NCBI RefSeq assembly: GCF_011634835.1 | Contig: NZ_SIRP01000001.1 | Coordinates: 4,163,192 to 4,227,191, forward strand | Origin: Isoptericola sp. BMS4 | Lineage (GTDB): Bacteria; Actinomycetota; Actinomycetes; Actinomycetales; Cellulomonadaceae | Length of the DNA stretch: 64,000 bases | Direction of reading: 5' to 3' | Part shown: one piece after another, positions 9,244-18,029 of the stretch | How the letters are laid out: each line of letters begins with the position of its first letter | Position numbering within the stretch: the stretch's first letter is position 1 | Notes under the pieces: generated by a model | Database searches by the model: none | Told to the model about the DNA's origin: nothing | The model's input: the letters and a program-made list of their open reading frames with translations, nothing else | Made by a program: the position numbers and the translations under genes

Positions 9244-10491
9244 TCAGTCGTGCGCGGGGCGGCTCCCGAAGTCGGGGATCGGCATGCGCTCGCCGCCGGC
9301 CAGGGCCGACGCGTGCGCGACGATGCCGGGGGCCGTGAACAGCGCGGACCGCCAGGCGTCGACCGGCGGGTGCTCCCCGGTGATCACGCCGCGCACGAAG
9401 TCGTCGGCGAGGAAGTGGTGCGACCCCTCGTGGCCGTTCGGCGCCCCGGCGTACGCGGCGGGCAGCCGGGACCGGTCGTGGACCGGCGCCGAGCCGGAGG
9501 TGAACGCCTCCCGCAGCGCCGGGTCGACGTCGGCGAGGTCGGCCTCGTCGGTCGTGCTGCGGACCGGGACGAAGTCGGCGGAGACGTCCGTGGAGGTCTC
9601 CTTGTCGTTCCACACGCTCTGGTGGGCGAGCTGCTCGAAGCTGGCCTCGGTGCCGAAGAACCGGAACCGCGACTCGCGGATGTGCGACGGGTACCCCACC
9701 CGGCGCATCTCGTTGGTGCGCATGGCTCCGCCGTCGGCGAGCTCGAACAGCGCGGTGGCGTTGGAGAAGCTGTTCCCGAACTGGCTGATCTCCCGGTCGA
9801 AGACGCCATCCCCGCGCTGGTCCTCCACGCCGATGCAGCTCACGCTGACGGCACGGGTCGGCAGCGCGCCGAGGACCCCGCCGATCGCGTGGGTCGGGTA
9901 GAGCATGGGCGGGTAGCTGGCGGTGGCCTTCCAGTTCTCGCCGCCGCTGTACTGGTACGCGGCGTAGAAGCCGAGGTCCATGTCGTGGACGTAGTCGCCC
10001 TCGGCGTAGAAGACCTGGCCGAGCGCGCCCTCGCGCACCTTCTGCCGGATGTAGACGGTGGCCGGGTTGTAGTAGCTCGTCTCGCCCATCATGTAGGTGA
10101 GCCCGGTGCGCTCGACGGCGGCGATGATCGCCTCGATGTCGGTGAGCTCGGTCGCCATCGGCACCGCCGAGTAGACGTGCTTGCCGGCGTCCAGCGCGGC
10201 CAGCACCAGCGGCGCGTGGGTCCACCGCTGGGTGAAGATCGCCACGGCGTCGACGTCGGAGTCGAGCATCTCCTCGAAGCTGTCGACGACGGTGGCGCGC
10301 TCGTAGCGGTCCGCGAGCACCTTGGCGCGCTCCGGCACCAGGTCGGTGATGGTGATCCGGTCGACGTTCGGGTGCAGGTCCCAGAGCGTCGCGAAGCTCC
10401 GTGAGAACTGACCGGCGCCGACGATGCCGATGCTCACCGAGCCGGCGTCCTCGGCGAGGGGAGCGGTGGGGTCGAGGGGCAGTGCGGACAT
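9244..10491 (-). CDS. Gfo/Idh/MocA-family oxidoreductase
   Basis: The 415-residue protein has an N-terminal NAD(P)-binding Rossmann domain (IGIVGAGQFSRSF at about 20-32; AGKHVYSAVPMA, corresponding to the EKP motif region). A C-terminal alpha/beta domain follows (YNPATVYIRQ, HAIGGVLG). The family oxidises or reduces sugars, inositols and their derivatives. The specific substrate is unknown; the dual HAIGG and NEMRR features resemble hexose or uronate dehydrogenases. GGAGGAACCCG before ATG 10491 fixes the start. It lies 23 bp downstream of the ROK gene, so the two probably form an operon under ROK control. Confidence 0.83.
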   Translation of the reverse strand: MSALPLDPTAPLAEDAGSVSIGIVGAGQFSRSFATLWDLHPNVDRITITDLVPERAKVLADRYERATVVDSFEEMLDSDVDAVAIFTQRWTHAPLVLAALDAGKHVYSAVPMATELTDIEAIIAAVERTGLTYMMGETSYYNPATVYIRQKVREGALGQVFYAEGDYVHDMDLGFYAAYQYSGGENWKATASYPPMLYPTHAIGGVLGALPTRAVSVSCIGVEDQRGDGVFDREISQFGNSFSNATALFELADGGAMRTNEMRRVGYPSHIRESRFRFFGTEASFEQLAHQSVWNDKETSTDVSADFVPVRSTTDEADLADVDPALREAFTSGSAPVHDRSRLPAAYAGAPNGHEGSHHFLADDFVRGVITGEHPPVDAWRSALFTAPGIVAHASALAGGERMPIPDFGSRPAHD

Positions 10492-10514
10492 CGGGTTCCT
10501 CCTGAGGTGGCGGG

Positions 10515-11702
10515 TCATGCCGGGTCGGGGTCGCTGCGGGGCGGGTCGACGAGCATCCACTGGCAGGCCACCACGGCCGCGCCGCGCGCCCACTCGTCGA
10601 AGCCGGAGGTGAAGGCCACCACCTCGGGCGCGGTGGCGTTCGGGTCCAGGTGCTCGGCGATCGCGGCCTCCATGCCGGTGCGGGCGTGGGCGAGCATGCC
10701 GAGCCCGTCGCCCGCCAGGATCACCGCGGGCAGCCCGAGCATGTTCACGAGCTGGGCGATCAGCACGCCGAGGGCGTGGCCGGCGTCGTCGAAGACGCGC
10801 AGCGCGACCTCGTCGCCGGCGTCCGCGAGCTCGATCGCGGCGTCCAGGTCGACGTCGGACCGGCCGTGCGGGACACCGATGCCCTGGGTGACGGACCGCG
10901 TGGTGAGGAAGGCCGAGGCGCAGCCGCGGTGCCCCTGGGAGCACAGGGGGCCGGAGTCCGAGACGCGGGTGTGCCCGATGCGGCCCACCTTGCCGGTCGG
11001 GCCCGCGAGGACCCGGTCCTCGATGACGACACCCAGCCCCACCCCGACACCGACGGTCAGGACGGCGAAGTCGCGCATGCCGCGGCCCGGACCGGACCAC
11101 TGGACCCCGGCGGTGAGCGCCCGGGCGTCCTCGCTGAGGACGGTGGGGATGCCGGTGGCCCGTTCGAGGATCTCGGCCAGCGGCACCCGGTCCCAGCCGA
11201 GGTAGGCGTTCGCGCGGACGGTGCGGTCGAAGCGGGACATCTGCCCGGCCAGCCCGACGCCGAGCGCCTGGATCGACCCAGGGGCCGGCGTCAATTCGTT
11301 GACTAGTTCAATTATCTCGCGGACGACGGTCGCCTGCCCGACGTCGACGAGAGGGCGGTGGGCGGACGCCTCCACCCGCCCGGAGGCGTCCGCGCGGACC
11401 GCGTAGACCTCGTCCGCGGTGACCTTGACCCCGAGGAAGAGGTGGAGGGCGGCGTCCAGCACCAGCGGCGCGCCGGGGCGTCCGCGGCTCTCGCCGGGAG
11501 GTGCGGTGTCCTCGCTGATCAGACCGTCGGCGACCAGAGGCTGCGTGATCTTGGTGATGCTCGCCGGGGATCGCTCCAGGCGCCGCGCGAGCTCCGCCCT
11601 CGACAGCGGCCCGGCCAGCAGCAGCGTCCGGACCACCGCCCGGGCCGAGGGCCCGAGCGATCCGAGGGTGGGGGCGTCCGCGCTGCGCTGCACGCACCCC
11701 AC
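10515..11702 (-). CDS. ROK-family transcriptional regulator
   Basis: A 395-residue NagC/XylR-type repressor. A winged helix lies at about 15-75 (RAELARRLERSPASITKI). The ROK sugar-kinase fold follows (DFAVLTVGVGVGLGVV; the zinc-type cluster CSQGHRGCASAFLT). ROK repressors bind operators and release them on binding a sugar or sugar phosphate. It probably controls the Gfo/Idh/MocA gene immediately downstream and itself. The start is GTG at 11702, about 12 nt after AAAGGAA; a second in-frame GTG lies three codons in. A codon anomaly with A/T-rich rare codons occurs at about 11290-11319 inside the gene. Confidence 0.85.
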   Translation of the reverse strand: MGCVQRSADAPTLGSLGPSARAVVRTLLLAGPLSRAELARRLERSPASITKITQPLVADGLISEDTAPPGESRGRPGAPLVLDAALHLFLGVKVTADEVYAVRADASGRVEASAHRPLVDVGQATVVREIIELVNELTPAPGSIQALGVGLAGQMSRFDRTVRANAYLGWDRVPLAEILERATGIPTVLSEDARALTAGVQWSGPGRGMRDFAVLTVGVGVGLGVVIEDRVLAGPTGKVGRIGHTRVSDSGPLCSQGHRGCASAFLTTRSVTQGIGVPHGRSDVDLDAAIELADAGDEVALRVFDDAGHALGVLIAQLVNMLGLPAVILAGDGLGMLAHARTGMEAAIAEHLDPNATAPEVVAFTSGFDEWARGAAVVACQWMLVDPPRSDPDPA

Positions 11703-11732
11703 CCTGGCACCTATTCCTTTATCGTGTCAACG

Positions 11733-11756
11733 AAAAGACGCCGGGACTCCGTCCCG
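11733..11756 (-). terminator. Intrinsic terminator of the IclR gene
   Basis: On the minus strand CGGGAC-GGA-GTCCCG forms a 6-bp hairpin followed by GCG and a TCTTTTCG tract. It lies just after the IclR stop (11777) and ahead of the ROK gene, separating the two same-strand units. The GTTGACAC sequence next to it could belong to the ROK promoter or operator. Confidence 0.65.
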
Positions 11757-11776
11757 CGGTCGTGACGACCCGGCCG

Positions 11777-12577
11777 CTACCGCAGAGCGCTGCGCGGCCG
11801 GGCGACGGACTCGGCGGCGTCGCGCGCGATCTCGCCGAGGGCGTCGAAGCGCTCCTCGGTGAGCCGGCTGCCGGGGCCCCAGACGCTGACGAGCGCGAGC
11901 GGGTGCCCGTGGTTGTCCAGCACGGGCGCGGATACGCCGTAGGCGGAGGCCTCGTACTCGCCCCGGCAGACGCCGAAGCCTCGGCGCCGGGTCTCGTCGA
12001 GCTCGACGTCGAGGGCGTGCCGGTCGGTGATCGTCGTCTCCGTGTACCGCTTGAGCCGCCCGGTGATGAGGTGCCGTGCGGACTCGGCGGGCAGGAACGC
12101 GAGGAGCGCCTTGCCGGTGGACGTCGCGTGCACGGGCACCGTGCGGCCCTTCCAGGACGCGGCGACGACGGACGTCGGGGCGACCTCGTCCACGTAGGTG
12201 AGCTTGTCGGCGCGGAACACGGCGAGCGCCGCCGTCTCCCCCGTCTGCAGCGACAGGCGTTCCAGCACGGGGCGCGCGGAGCCGACGAGGGTGTCGACGC
12301 TGGCCACGCCGGCGAGCTCGACGAGGCCGACGCCGATCTGCCACTGGCCCGTGCGCCGGTCGCACGCGACGACGCTCTCGGCCTCCAGCGTCGTGAGGAT
12401 GCGCCAGGCGGTGGCCCTGTTCAGCCCGCACGTCGCGGCCAGGGCGGCCACGGTCGCGTCCCCCGGCCGGCGGGCCCGCGCGACGGCGCGCAGCAGCGCC
12501 ACCGCGCGGTCGACGGACTGCACCCGCCCGCTCCGACGTCCCCCCTGCTCGGCGTCGCCGAGCTCCTCTGTGCTCAA
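11777..12577 (-). CDS. IclR-family transcriptional regulator of the carnitine locus
   Basis: The protein has an N-terminal winged helix (about 20-80, with VAALAATCGLNRATAWRIL, shortened here to CGLNRATAWRIL). A C-terminal IclR effector domain (GAF-like) follows, containing KLTYVDEVAP, VPVHATSTGKALLAF and GYGV-type SAYGVSAPV. I place the start at a TTG (12577) preceded by AAAGGA with about 9 nt spacing, giving 266 residues. Another TTG at 12634 would give 285 residues with a weaker AGGGTGG. It is divergent from the ABC/cdh operon and most likely regulates it, with carnitine or a catabolite as effector (inference). A dispersed inverted repeat at 12647-12684 is a candidate operator. Confidence 0.83.
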   Translation of the reverse strand: MSTEELGDAEQGGRRSGRVQSVDRAVALLRAVARARRPGDATVAALAATCGLNRATAWRILTTLEAESVVACDRRTGQWQIGVGLVELAGVASVDTLVGSARPVLERLSLQTGETAALAVFRADKLTYVDEVAPTSVVAASWKGRTVPVHATSTGKALLAFLPAESARHLITGRLKRYTETTITDRHALDVELDETRRRGFGVCRGEYEASAYGVSAPVLDNHGHPLALVSVWGPGSRLTEERFDALGEIARDAAESVARPRSALR

Positions 12578-12646
12578 TCCGCACCGTCCTTTGCTTTCGC
12601 TTGCCTGGATCGCAGGCCGGTTTGACTCTGACAACCGGCCACCCTA

Positions 12647-12684
12647 TGTTCACATCGCTCAACATCATGCTCGCAATGCGAACA
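12647..12684. promoter_or_regulatory. Candidate IclR operator between divergent genes
   Basis: TGTTCACAT (12647-12655) and ATGCGAACA (12676-12684) form an inverted repeat matching at 8 of 9 positions across a 20-nt spacer. The region is A/T-richer than its surroundings. It sits directly upstream of the AAGGAGAG Shine-Dalgarno sequence of the ABC operon and about 70 bp from the IclR start. The regulator assignment is inferred from position. Confidence 0.4.
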
Positions 12685-12728
12685 AGGAGAGAACAATCTA
12701 CAACGGACTCGGTCCGGGTGGCCGCGGT

Positions 12729-14282
12729 GTGTCGCGGCGCGACATGCTCCGACTGGCGGCGATCGCGGCCGCCGGCGCCGTCAGCGCCGGCGCGCTCGCC
12801 GGGTGCGGAACGGTGCCCCGCAAGCCCGACGCCGCAGCACCGCGCACACGAGGCGGAACCCTCAGCCACGGCGCCACCGGCGGCGGACTGTCGGACACCC
12901 TCGACCCGCACTTTCCCGTCACCACACCGGACATCGCCCGGGTGAACAACCTCTACGAGCCGCTGCTGTTCTGGGACTCCGCGTACCAGCTCACGCCGGC
13001 CCTGGCGACGGCGGTCGTCCCGAACAAGGACGCCACGTCCTGGACGATCGAGCTGCGCCGTGACGTCGTCTTCCACCACGGCAAGACGATGACGGCCGAG
13101 GACGTCCTGTTCACCATGGGCCGCATCACCGACCCCGAGTCGGGTGCGGCCGGCGCGCTCACCGAGATCCTGGACATCAAGAACTCCCGGGCGCTCGACG
13201 ACCACACGGTACGCCTCGCGCTGAAGCAGCCCTACTCCGTGTTCGACCAGCTGCTCGCCGAGTACACCACCGGCATCGTCCCGACCGACTTCGACGTCGC
13301 CAACCCCGTGGGCACCGGCGCGTTCCGGGCCGACACGTTCACGCCCGGCCAGCTCAGCCGGTTCCAGCGGTTCGACGACTACTGGGGCGACGCCGCCTGG
13401 GTGGACGAGCTCGTCGTCTACGACTTCGCCGACGACGCCGCCAAGGTCAACGCGCTGCTCGCCGGCCAGGTGCAGAGCATCGACAACCTGCCCACCTACC
13501 TCGTCGACGCCGTCGCCGAGCAGGGCGCGTCCGCCCTCGTCTCCGAGACGGGCGCCTGGATCCCGTTCACGATGCGCGTCGACGCCGAGCCGTTCTCCGA
13601 CGCACGGGTCCGCGAGGCGATGCGCCTCGTCGTCGACCGTCAGCAGATGATCGACCAGGCGCTCGGCGGCTACGGCTTCGTGGGCAACGACCTCTACTCG
13701 CCGTTCGACCCGGCCTACGCCGACGACATCCCCCAGCGCGACCAGGACCTCGACAAGGCGAGGTCCCTGCTCAAGCAGGCCGGCCACGAGGACCTGCAGG
13801 TCGAGCTCGTCACCTCCACCGCGGTGGGTGCCGGCGGTGTCGAGGCCGCGAACCTGTTCGTCGACCAGGCGCGCCAGGCGGGGATCGACGTCCGTCTGAA
13901 CAAGGCCGACCCCAACACGTTCTACGGCGAGCAGTACCTGCAGTGGCCGTTCGCCCAGGACTTCTGGGTCACCCGCAACTACGTGCCGCAGGTGGCCGCG
14001 TGCGCCCTGCCCTCGTCGCCGTACAACGAGACCCACTTCGACGACGCCGAGTTCCAGCAGCTCTTCGGCGAGGCCACCCGCACGGTCGACGAGACCCGGC
14101 GCGGCGAGCTGCTGCACCGCTGCCAGGAGATCGAGCACGAGCGCGGCGGCCTCGTCGTCTGGGGCTTCAAGAAGCAGGTCGACGGGTACTCGAACCTCGT
14201 CCAGGGCTTCGAGCCCGACCGCTACCTGCCCAGCGGGGGCTACAAGTTCCACCGCGTGTCGTTCGTCGAGGGGGCCGCCTGA
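12729..14282 (+). CDS. Tat-exported ABC substrate-binding lipoprotein, family 5 (peptide/opine type)
   Basis: A solute-binding protein of the DppA/OppA class: GGTLSHG near the mature start, LYEPLLFWD, the long DVLFTMGRI and SDARVREAMRLVVDRQQMI signatures. A twin-arginine motif SRRDMLRLAA is followed by a lipobox ending LAGC, so it is probably Tat-exported and lipid-anchored. I use the GTG at 12729 (517 residues). However, the only strong Shine-Dalgarno sequence (AAGGAGAG, 12684-12691) sits about 6 nt before an in-frame ATC at 12696, so a rare AUC start with an 11-codon longer N-region is possible. It leads an importer operon with cdhC-A-B, which suggests carnitine, a carnitine ester or a related quaternary amine as ligand (inference). 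Confidence 0.82.
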   Translation: MSRRDMLRLAAIAAAGAVSAGALAGCGTVPRKPDAAAPRTRGGTLSHGATGGGLSDTLDPHFPVTTPDIARVNNLYEPLLFWDSAYQLTPALATAVVPNKDATSWTIELRRDVVFHHGKTMTAEDVLFTMGRITDPESGAAGALTEILDIKNSRALDDHTVRLALKQPYSVFDQLLAEYTTGIVPTDFDVANPVGTGAFRADTFTPGQLSRFQRFDDYWGDAAWVDELVVYDFADDAAKVNALLAGQVQSIDNLPTYLVDAVAEQGASALVSETGAWIPFTMRVDAEPFSDARVREAMRLVVDRQQMIDQALGGYGFVGNDLYSPFDPAYADDIPQRDQDLDKARSLLKQAGHEDLQVELVTSTAVGAGGVEAANLFVDQARQAGIDVRLNKADPNTFYGEQYLQWPFAQDFWVTRNYVPQVAACALPSSPYNETHFDDAEFQQLFGEATRTVDETRRGELLHRCQEIEHERGGLVVWGFKKQVDGYSNLVQGFEPDRYLPSGGYKFHRVSFVEGAA

Positions 14283-14283
14283 C

Positions 14284-15351
14284 ATGACCACGACCCGGAC
14301 CACCACCCCCGACCCGGCGGCGCCCGGCACCACGCCGGACGCCCCCGCCACCACGGCCGGTGCCCCCCGACGGCGCGGCCCCGCCCTCGCCTGGACCCTG
14401 TGGGCCGCCCGGCGCCTGGGGCTGGCCGCCCTCACGCTGTGGCTCGTCTCCGTGCTCGTCTTCGTGGCCACCGCCGCGCTCGGCGACCCCGTCAAGGCGA
14501 TCCTCGGCAAGGAGGCCGCCACCAACCTGGGCCGCGCCGAGCAGATCCGCGAGCAGCTGCACCTCGACGAGTCCCTGTGGGACCGCTACTGGCACTGGCT
14601 CGGCGGCCTGCTCACCGGCGACCCCGGCACCTCGGTCGCCAACGGCCTGCCCGTGGGCGAGCTCATCGGCGACCGCGTCGTCAACAGCGGCGTGCTCGTG
14701 CTGATCGCCGCCGTCGTCATCGTCCCCGTCTCGTTCGGCGTCGCGCTGGTCAGCGCCCGCCACCGGGACAAGCGCCTCGACCACGGCATCCAGCTCGTCG
14801 TGCTCACCCTCGCCGGGCTGCCCGAGTTCGTCGTCGGCATCGTGCTCGTCTCCGTCTTCTCCACCGTCGTCTTCCACGCCCTGCCGGCCGTCACCATCAG
14901 CGCGGGCGGCACGGCACCGTGGACGCAGCCGGCGTCGATGATCCTGCCCGTCGCCACCCTCGTGCTCGTCGTCGCGCCGTACGTGGTGCGGATCATGCGC
15001 TCGACGCTGCTCGACGTGCTCGACAGCGACTACGTCGACCTGGCCCGTCTCAAGGGCGTGCCCGAGCGGGTGGTGCTGCGCCGCCACGCGCTGCGCAACG
15101 CCGTCGTGCCCGGCATCCAGGTGATCGGCCTGCAGCTCGCCTGGCTCGCCAGCGGCATCGTGCTCGTGGAGTACCTGTTCTCCTACCCCGGCATCGGCGC
15201 GAGCCTCGTCGACAGCGTCCGCAACAGCGACGTCCCCATGGTGCAGGCGCTCGCGATGATCGTCGCCGCCGTCTACGTGGTGGTGAACCTCGTCGCCGAC
15301 GTGCTGTCCATCCTGTGCACGCCCCGAGAGAGGACGGCGATCAGCTCATGA
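14284..15351 (+). CDS. ABC transporter permease, DppB type
   Basis: The 355-residue inner-membrane permease has a proline/threonine-rich cytoplasmic N-terminal tail, then about six hydrophobic segments. The DppB-type signature is present (DLARLKGVPERVVLRRHALRN, shortened here to RLKGVPERVVLRRHALRN), followed by GIVLVEYLFSYPGIG. It starts 1 bp after the binding-protein stop and ends in an ATGA overlap with the next permease gene, so the three importer genes are translationally coupled. Together with the DppC-like protein it should form the membrane channel of a peptide/opine/nickel-class importer. Confidence 0.88.
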   Translation: MTTTRTTTPDPAAPGTTPDAPATTAGAPRRRGPALAWTLWAARRLGLAALTLWLVSVLVFVATAALGDPVKAILGKEAATNLGRAEQIREQLHLDESLWDRYWHWLGGLLTGDPGTSVANGLPVGELIGDRVVNSGVLVLIAAVVIVPVSFGVALVSARHRDKRLDHGIQLVVLTLAGLPEFVVGIVLVSVFSTVVFHALPAVTISAGGTAPWTQPASMILPVATLVLVVAPYVVRIMRSTLLDVLDSDYVDLARLKGVPERVVLRRHALRNAVVPGIQVIGLQLAWLASGIVLVEYLFSYPGIGASLVDSVRNSDVPMVQALAMIVAAVYVVVNLVADVLSILCTPRERTAISS

Positions 15352-16193
15352 CTGCCCTCGACACCACCGCTCCGGCGCCGTCCGCCGCCCGGTTCCTGCG
15401 CCAGCCGCGCCTCGCCGTCGGCGCCGCCATCACCGCGTTCGTCGTGCTGGTCGCCGTCGTGGGCCCCTGGCTCGCCCCCTACGGCGAGAACCAGATCACC
15501 GGCGACCCGTACAGCGACGCCGGCGTGCTCGGCACCGACTACCTCGGCCAGGACGTGCTGTCCCGGCTGCTGTACGGCGGCCGCTCCGTCCTCGTCGTCG
15601 CCCTGGCCGCGACGGTCGTCGGGCTCGTGCTCGGCGTGCTCGTCGGCATCCTCGCCGCCTACGCCGGCGGCTGGTTCGACGAGGTCGTGATGCGGCTCAA
15701 CGACGCCGTCCTCGCGTTCCCGCAGATCCTGCTCACGCTGCTCGTGCTGTCCACGGTGGCGCAGCCGACGTCGTGGATGATCGTGCTGCTCGTGGGCATC
15801 TCGCACGCGCCCCGCGTCGCCCGGGTGGCGCGCGGCGTGGCGCTCGGCCTCACCCGGCGCGACTTCGTCACCGCCGCCGAGGCCCTCGGCGAGTCCCGGC
15901 TGCGGATCGTGGTGCGCGAGGTGCTGCCCAACATGAGCGGTCCGCTCCTCGCCGAGGCCGGCCTGCGGCTCACCTACTCCATCGGCATGGTCGCCGGCAT
16001 CGCGTTCCTCGGGTTCGCGACCGACCCCGGCGCCGCCGACTGGGGCCAGATGATCAACGAGAACCGGCTGGCCCTGCTCGTCCAGCCCTGGGGGGTGCTC
16101 GCGCCCGTGCTGATGATCGGCATCTTCGCGGTCGGCACCAACCTCGCGGCCGACGGCATCTCCCAGCTCACCTCGAAGGGAGGCGACCGATGA
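15348..16193 (+). CDS. ABC transporter permease, DppC type
   Basis: A 281-residue permease with the N-terminal DppC features PWLAPYGENQITGDPY and GTDYLGQDVLSRLLYGGR, shortened here to GTDYLGQDVLSRLLYGG. An EAA-like loop (EALGESRLRIVVREVLPN) contacts the ATPase. About six membrane segments are visible. It overlaps the upstream permease by ATGA, and the ATPase gene begins in its own ATGA overlap. It is the partner of the DppB-like protein in the importer. Confidence 0.88.
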   Translation: MTALDTTAPAPSAARFLRQPRLAVGAAITAFVVLVAVVGPWLAPYGENQITGDPYSDAGVLGTDYLGQDVLSRLLYGGRSVLVVALAATVVGLVLGVLVGILAAYAGGWFDEVVMRLNDAVLAFPQILLTLLVLSTVAQPTSWMIVLLVGISHAPRVARVARGVALGLTRRDFVTAAEALGESRLRIVVREVLPNMSGPLLAEAGLRLTYSIGMVAGIAFLGFATDPGAADWGQMINENRLALLVQPWGVLAPVLMIGIFAVGTNLAADGISQLTSKGGDR

Positions 16194-18007
16194 GCGCCAC
16201 CGTCCCCCTGGACCCCACGGTGACCGCCGACGACGGCGCCGTGTGCACGGTGCGCGGCCTGCGGGTCGCGCTCACCGGCGACGGCGCGCAGGGCGTCGAC
16301 GTCGTCGACGGGATCGACCTCACGCTGCGCCCCGGCGAGGTCGTGGGCCTCGTCGGCGAGTCCGGTTCCGGCAAGACCACCATCGGGACCGCCCTGCTGG
16401 GGCACGCCCGCACAGGCGCCGCCATCGACGCCGGCGAGGTCGTCGTCGACGGGCACGACGTCCTCGGCCTGCCCGAGGACGAGGTGCGGATGCTGCGCGG
16501 CGAGCACGTCGCCTACATGCCGCAGGACCCCGCGTCGGCGCTCAACCCGAGCATCCGCATCGGGCGGCAGATCGTCGAGCTGCTGGAGCTGCGCGGCATC
16601 GACACCCCCGCCGGCCGCCTGGAGCGGGCCCGCGCCGGCCTCGCCGAGGTCGGGCTGCCCGACGACGACGCGTTCCTCGCCCGCTACCCGCACCAGCTCT
16701 CCGGGGGCCAGGTGCAGCGCGTCGCCCTCGCGATGGCGTTCCTGCCCCGGCCGAAGGTGCTCGTGCTGGACGAGCCCACCACCGGCCTCGACGTCACCAC
16801 GCAGACGCTCGTGCTCGAGACCATGGAGCGGCTCTGCGAGGCGCACGGCGTCGCCGCCCTGTACGTCACCCACGACCTGGCGGTCATCGGCACCATCGCC
16901 GACCGGGTCGCCGTCATGTACGCGGGGCGCATCGTCGAGCTCGGGCCCCGCGCCGAGGTCTTCGCCCGCCCCACGCACCCGTACACGCGGGCGCTGCTCG
17001 ACGCGATCCCGCACGTCGGCCAGGCGCGCTCGCTCTCCGGCATCCCCGGGCAGACCCCGCAGCCGGGCCGCCGCCCGAGCGGCTGCCGGTTCCACGACCG
17101 GTGCGCCTTCGCCACCGACGCCTGCGCGACGACCGACCCCGCGCCCGTGACGATCGGCACCGGCCACTGGGCCCGGTGCCTGCGCACCGACGCCCTCGGC
17201 CCCTGGGACCTCGACACGGGCCGCGTGCCCGACGCCGACCCCGACGCCGAGCGCGACGTCGTCCTCGCCGTCGACGGCCTCAGCGTGAGCTACGGGCGCA
17301 CCCGGGTGGTGCACGACGTCTCGTTCGACCTGGCCCGCGGCGAGTGCGTGGCGCTCGTCGGGGAGTCCGGCAGCGGCAAGACGACGATCTCCCGCGCCGT
17401 CGGAGGCCTGCACCGGCAGTGGACCGGCTCCGTCGTCCTCGACGGGCACGAGCTGGCCCGCTCCGCGCGCCGCCGCACCCTGAGCGACCGCAAGCGGATC
17501 CAGTACATCTTCCAGAACCCGTACCTGTCGCTGAACCCGCGCCAGACCGTGGAGCAGCTCGTGCGGCGGCCGATGGAGCTGTTCGGCATCGCCCGCGGGC
17601 GCCAGGCCACCGACCGGGTGGCCGAGCTGCTCGACTCCGTGGCGCTGGCCCCGGCGACGATGGCGCTGCGCACCGACCGGCTCTCCGGCGGCGAGCGCCA
17701 GCGCGTCGCCATCGCCCGCGCGCTGGCGGCCGAGCCGGACGTGCTGGTCTGCGACGAGATCACCTCGGCGCTCGACGTCTCGGTGCAGGGCGCCATCGTC
17801 GAGCTGCTGGAAGGGCTGCGCACCCGGCACGGCATCGCGATGCTGTTCGTCACCCACAACCTCGCGCTCGTGCGCTCCATCGCGGCGCGCGTCGACATCC
17901 TGTCCGCCGGCCGCCTCGTGGAGTCGGGCCCGGTGGTGCGGGTCATGGAGCAGCCGCAGCAGGAGTACACGCGCACGCTGCTGGACAACACGCCCCGGAT
18001 CGCCTGA
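16190..18007 (+). CDS. Fused dual ATPase of the peptide-type ABC importer (DppD-DppF fusion)
   Basis: The 605-residue protein has two complete ABC ATPase halves. Each has Walker A GESGSGKTT. The signatures are LSGGQVQR in the first half and LSGGERQR in the second, and the Walker B sequences end DEPTT and DEIT. Between the halves lies the oligopeptide-type C-terminal region with HPYTRALLDAIP and a cysteine cluster (GCRFHDRCAFATDAC), which in relatives can bind an iron-sulfur cluster. Fusing DppD and DppF in one chain is common in actinobacteria and proteobacteria. The gene overlaps the upstream permease by 4 bp and completes the importer. Confidence 0.9.
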   Translation: MSATVPLDPTVTADDGAVCTVRGLRVALTGDGAQGVDVVDGIDLTLRPGEVVGLVGESGSGKTTIGTALLGHARTGAAIDAGEVVVDGHDVLGLPEDEVRMLRGEHVAYMPQDPASALNPSIRIGRQIVELLELRGIDTPAGRLERARAGLAEVGLPDDDAFLARYPHQLSGGQVQRVALAMAFLPRPKVLVLDEPTTGLDVTTQTLVLETMERLCEAHGVAALYVTHDLAVIGTIADRVAVMYAGRIVELGPRAEVFARPTHPYTRALLDAIPHVGQARSLSGIPGQTPQPGRRPSGCRFHDRCAFATDACATTDPAPVTIGTGHWARCLRTDALGPWDLDTGRVPDADPDAERDVVLAVDGLSVSYGRTRVVHDVSFDLARGECVALVGESGSGKTTISRAVGGLHRQWTGSVVLDGHELARSARRRTLSDRKRIQYIFQNPYLSLNPRQTVEQLVRRPMELFGIARGRQATDRVAELLDSVALAPATMALRTDRLSGGERQRVAIARALAAEPDVLVCDEITSALDVSVQGAIVELLEGLRTRHGIAMLFVTHNLALVRSIAARVDILSAGRLVESGPVVRVMEQPQQEYTRTLLDNTPRIA

Positions 18008-18029
18008 CCCGACCGATCGAGAGGTACCC

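Noticed and set aside
12644-12945. ATG-started frame MFTSLN... near the ABC operon Shine-Dalgarno sequence
   Set aside because: It runs out of frame with the binding-protein gene and ends early, and its translation has no signal peptide or homology-like motif.
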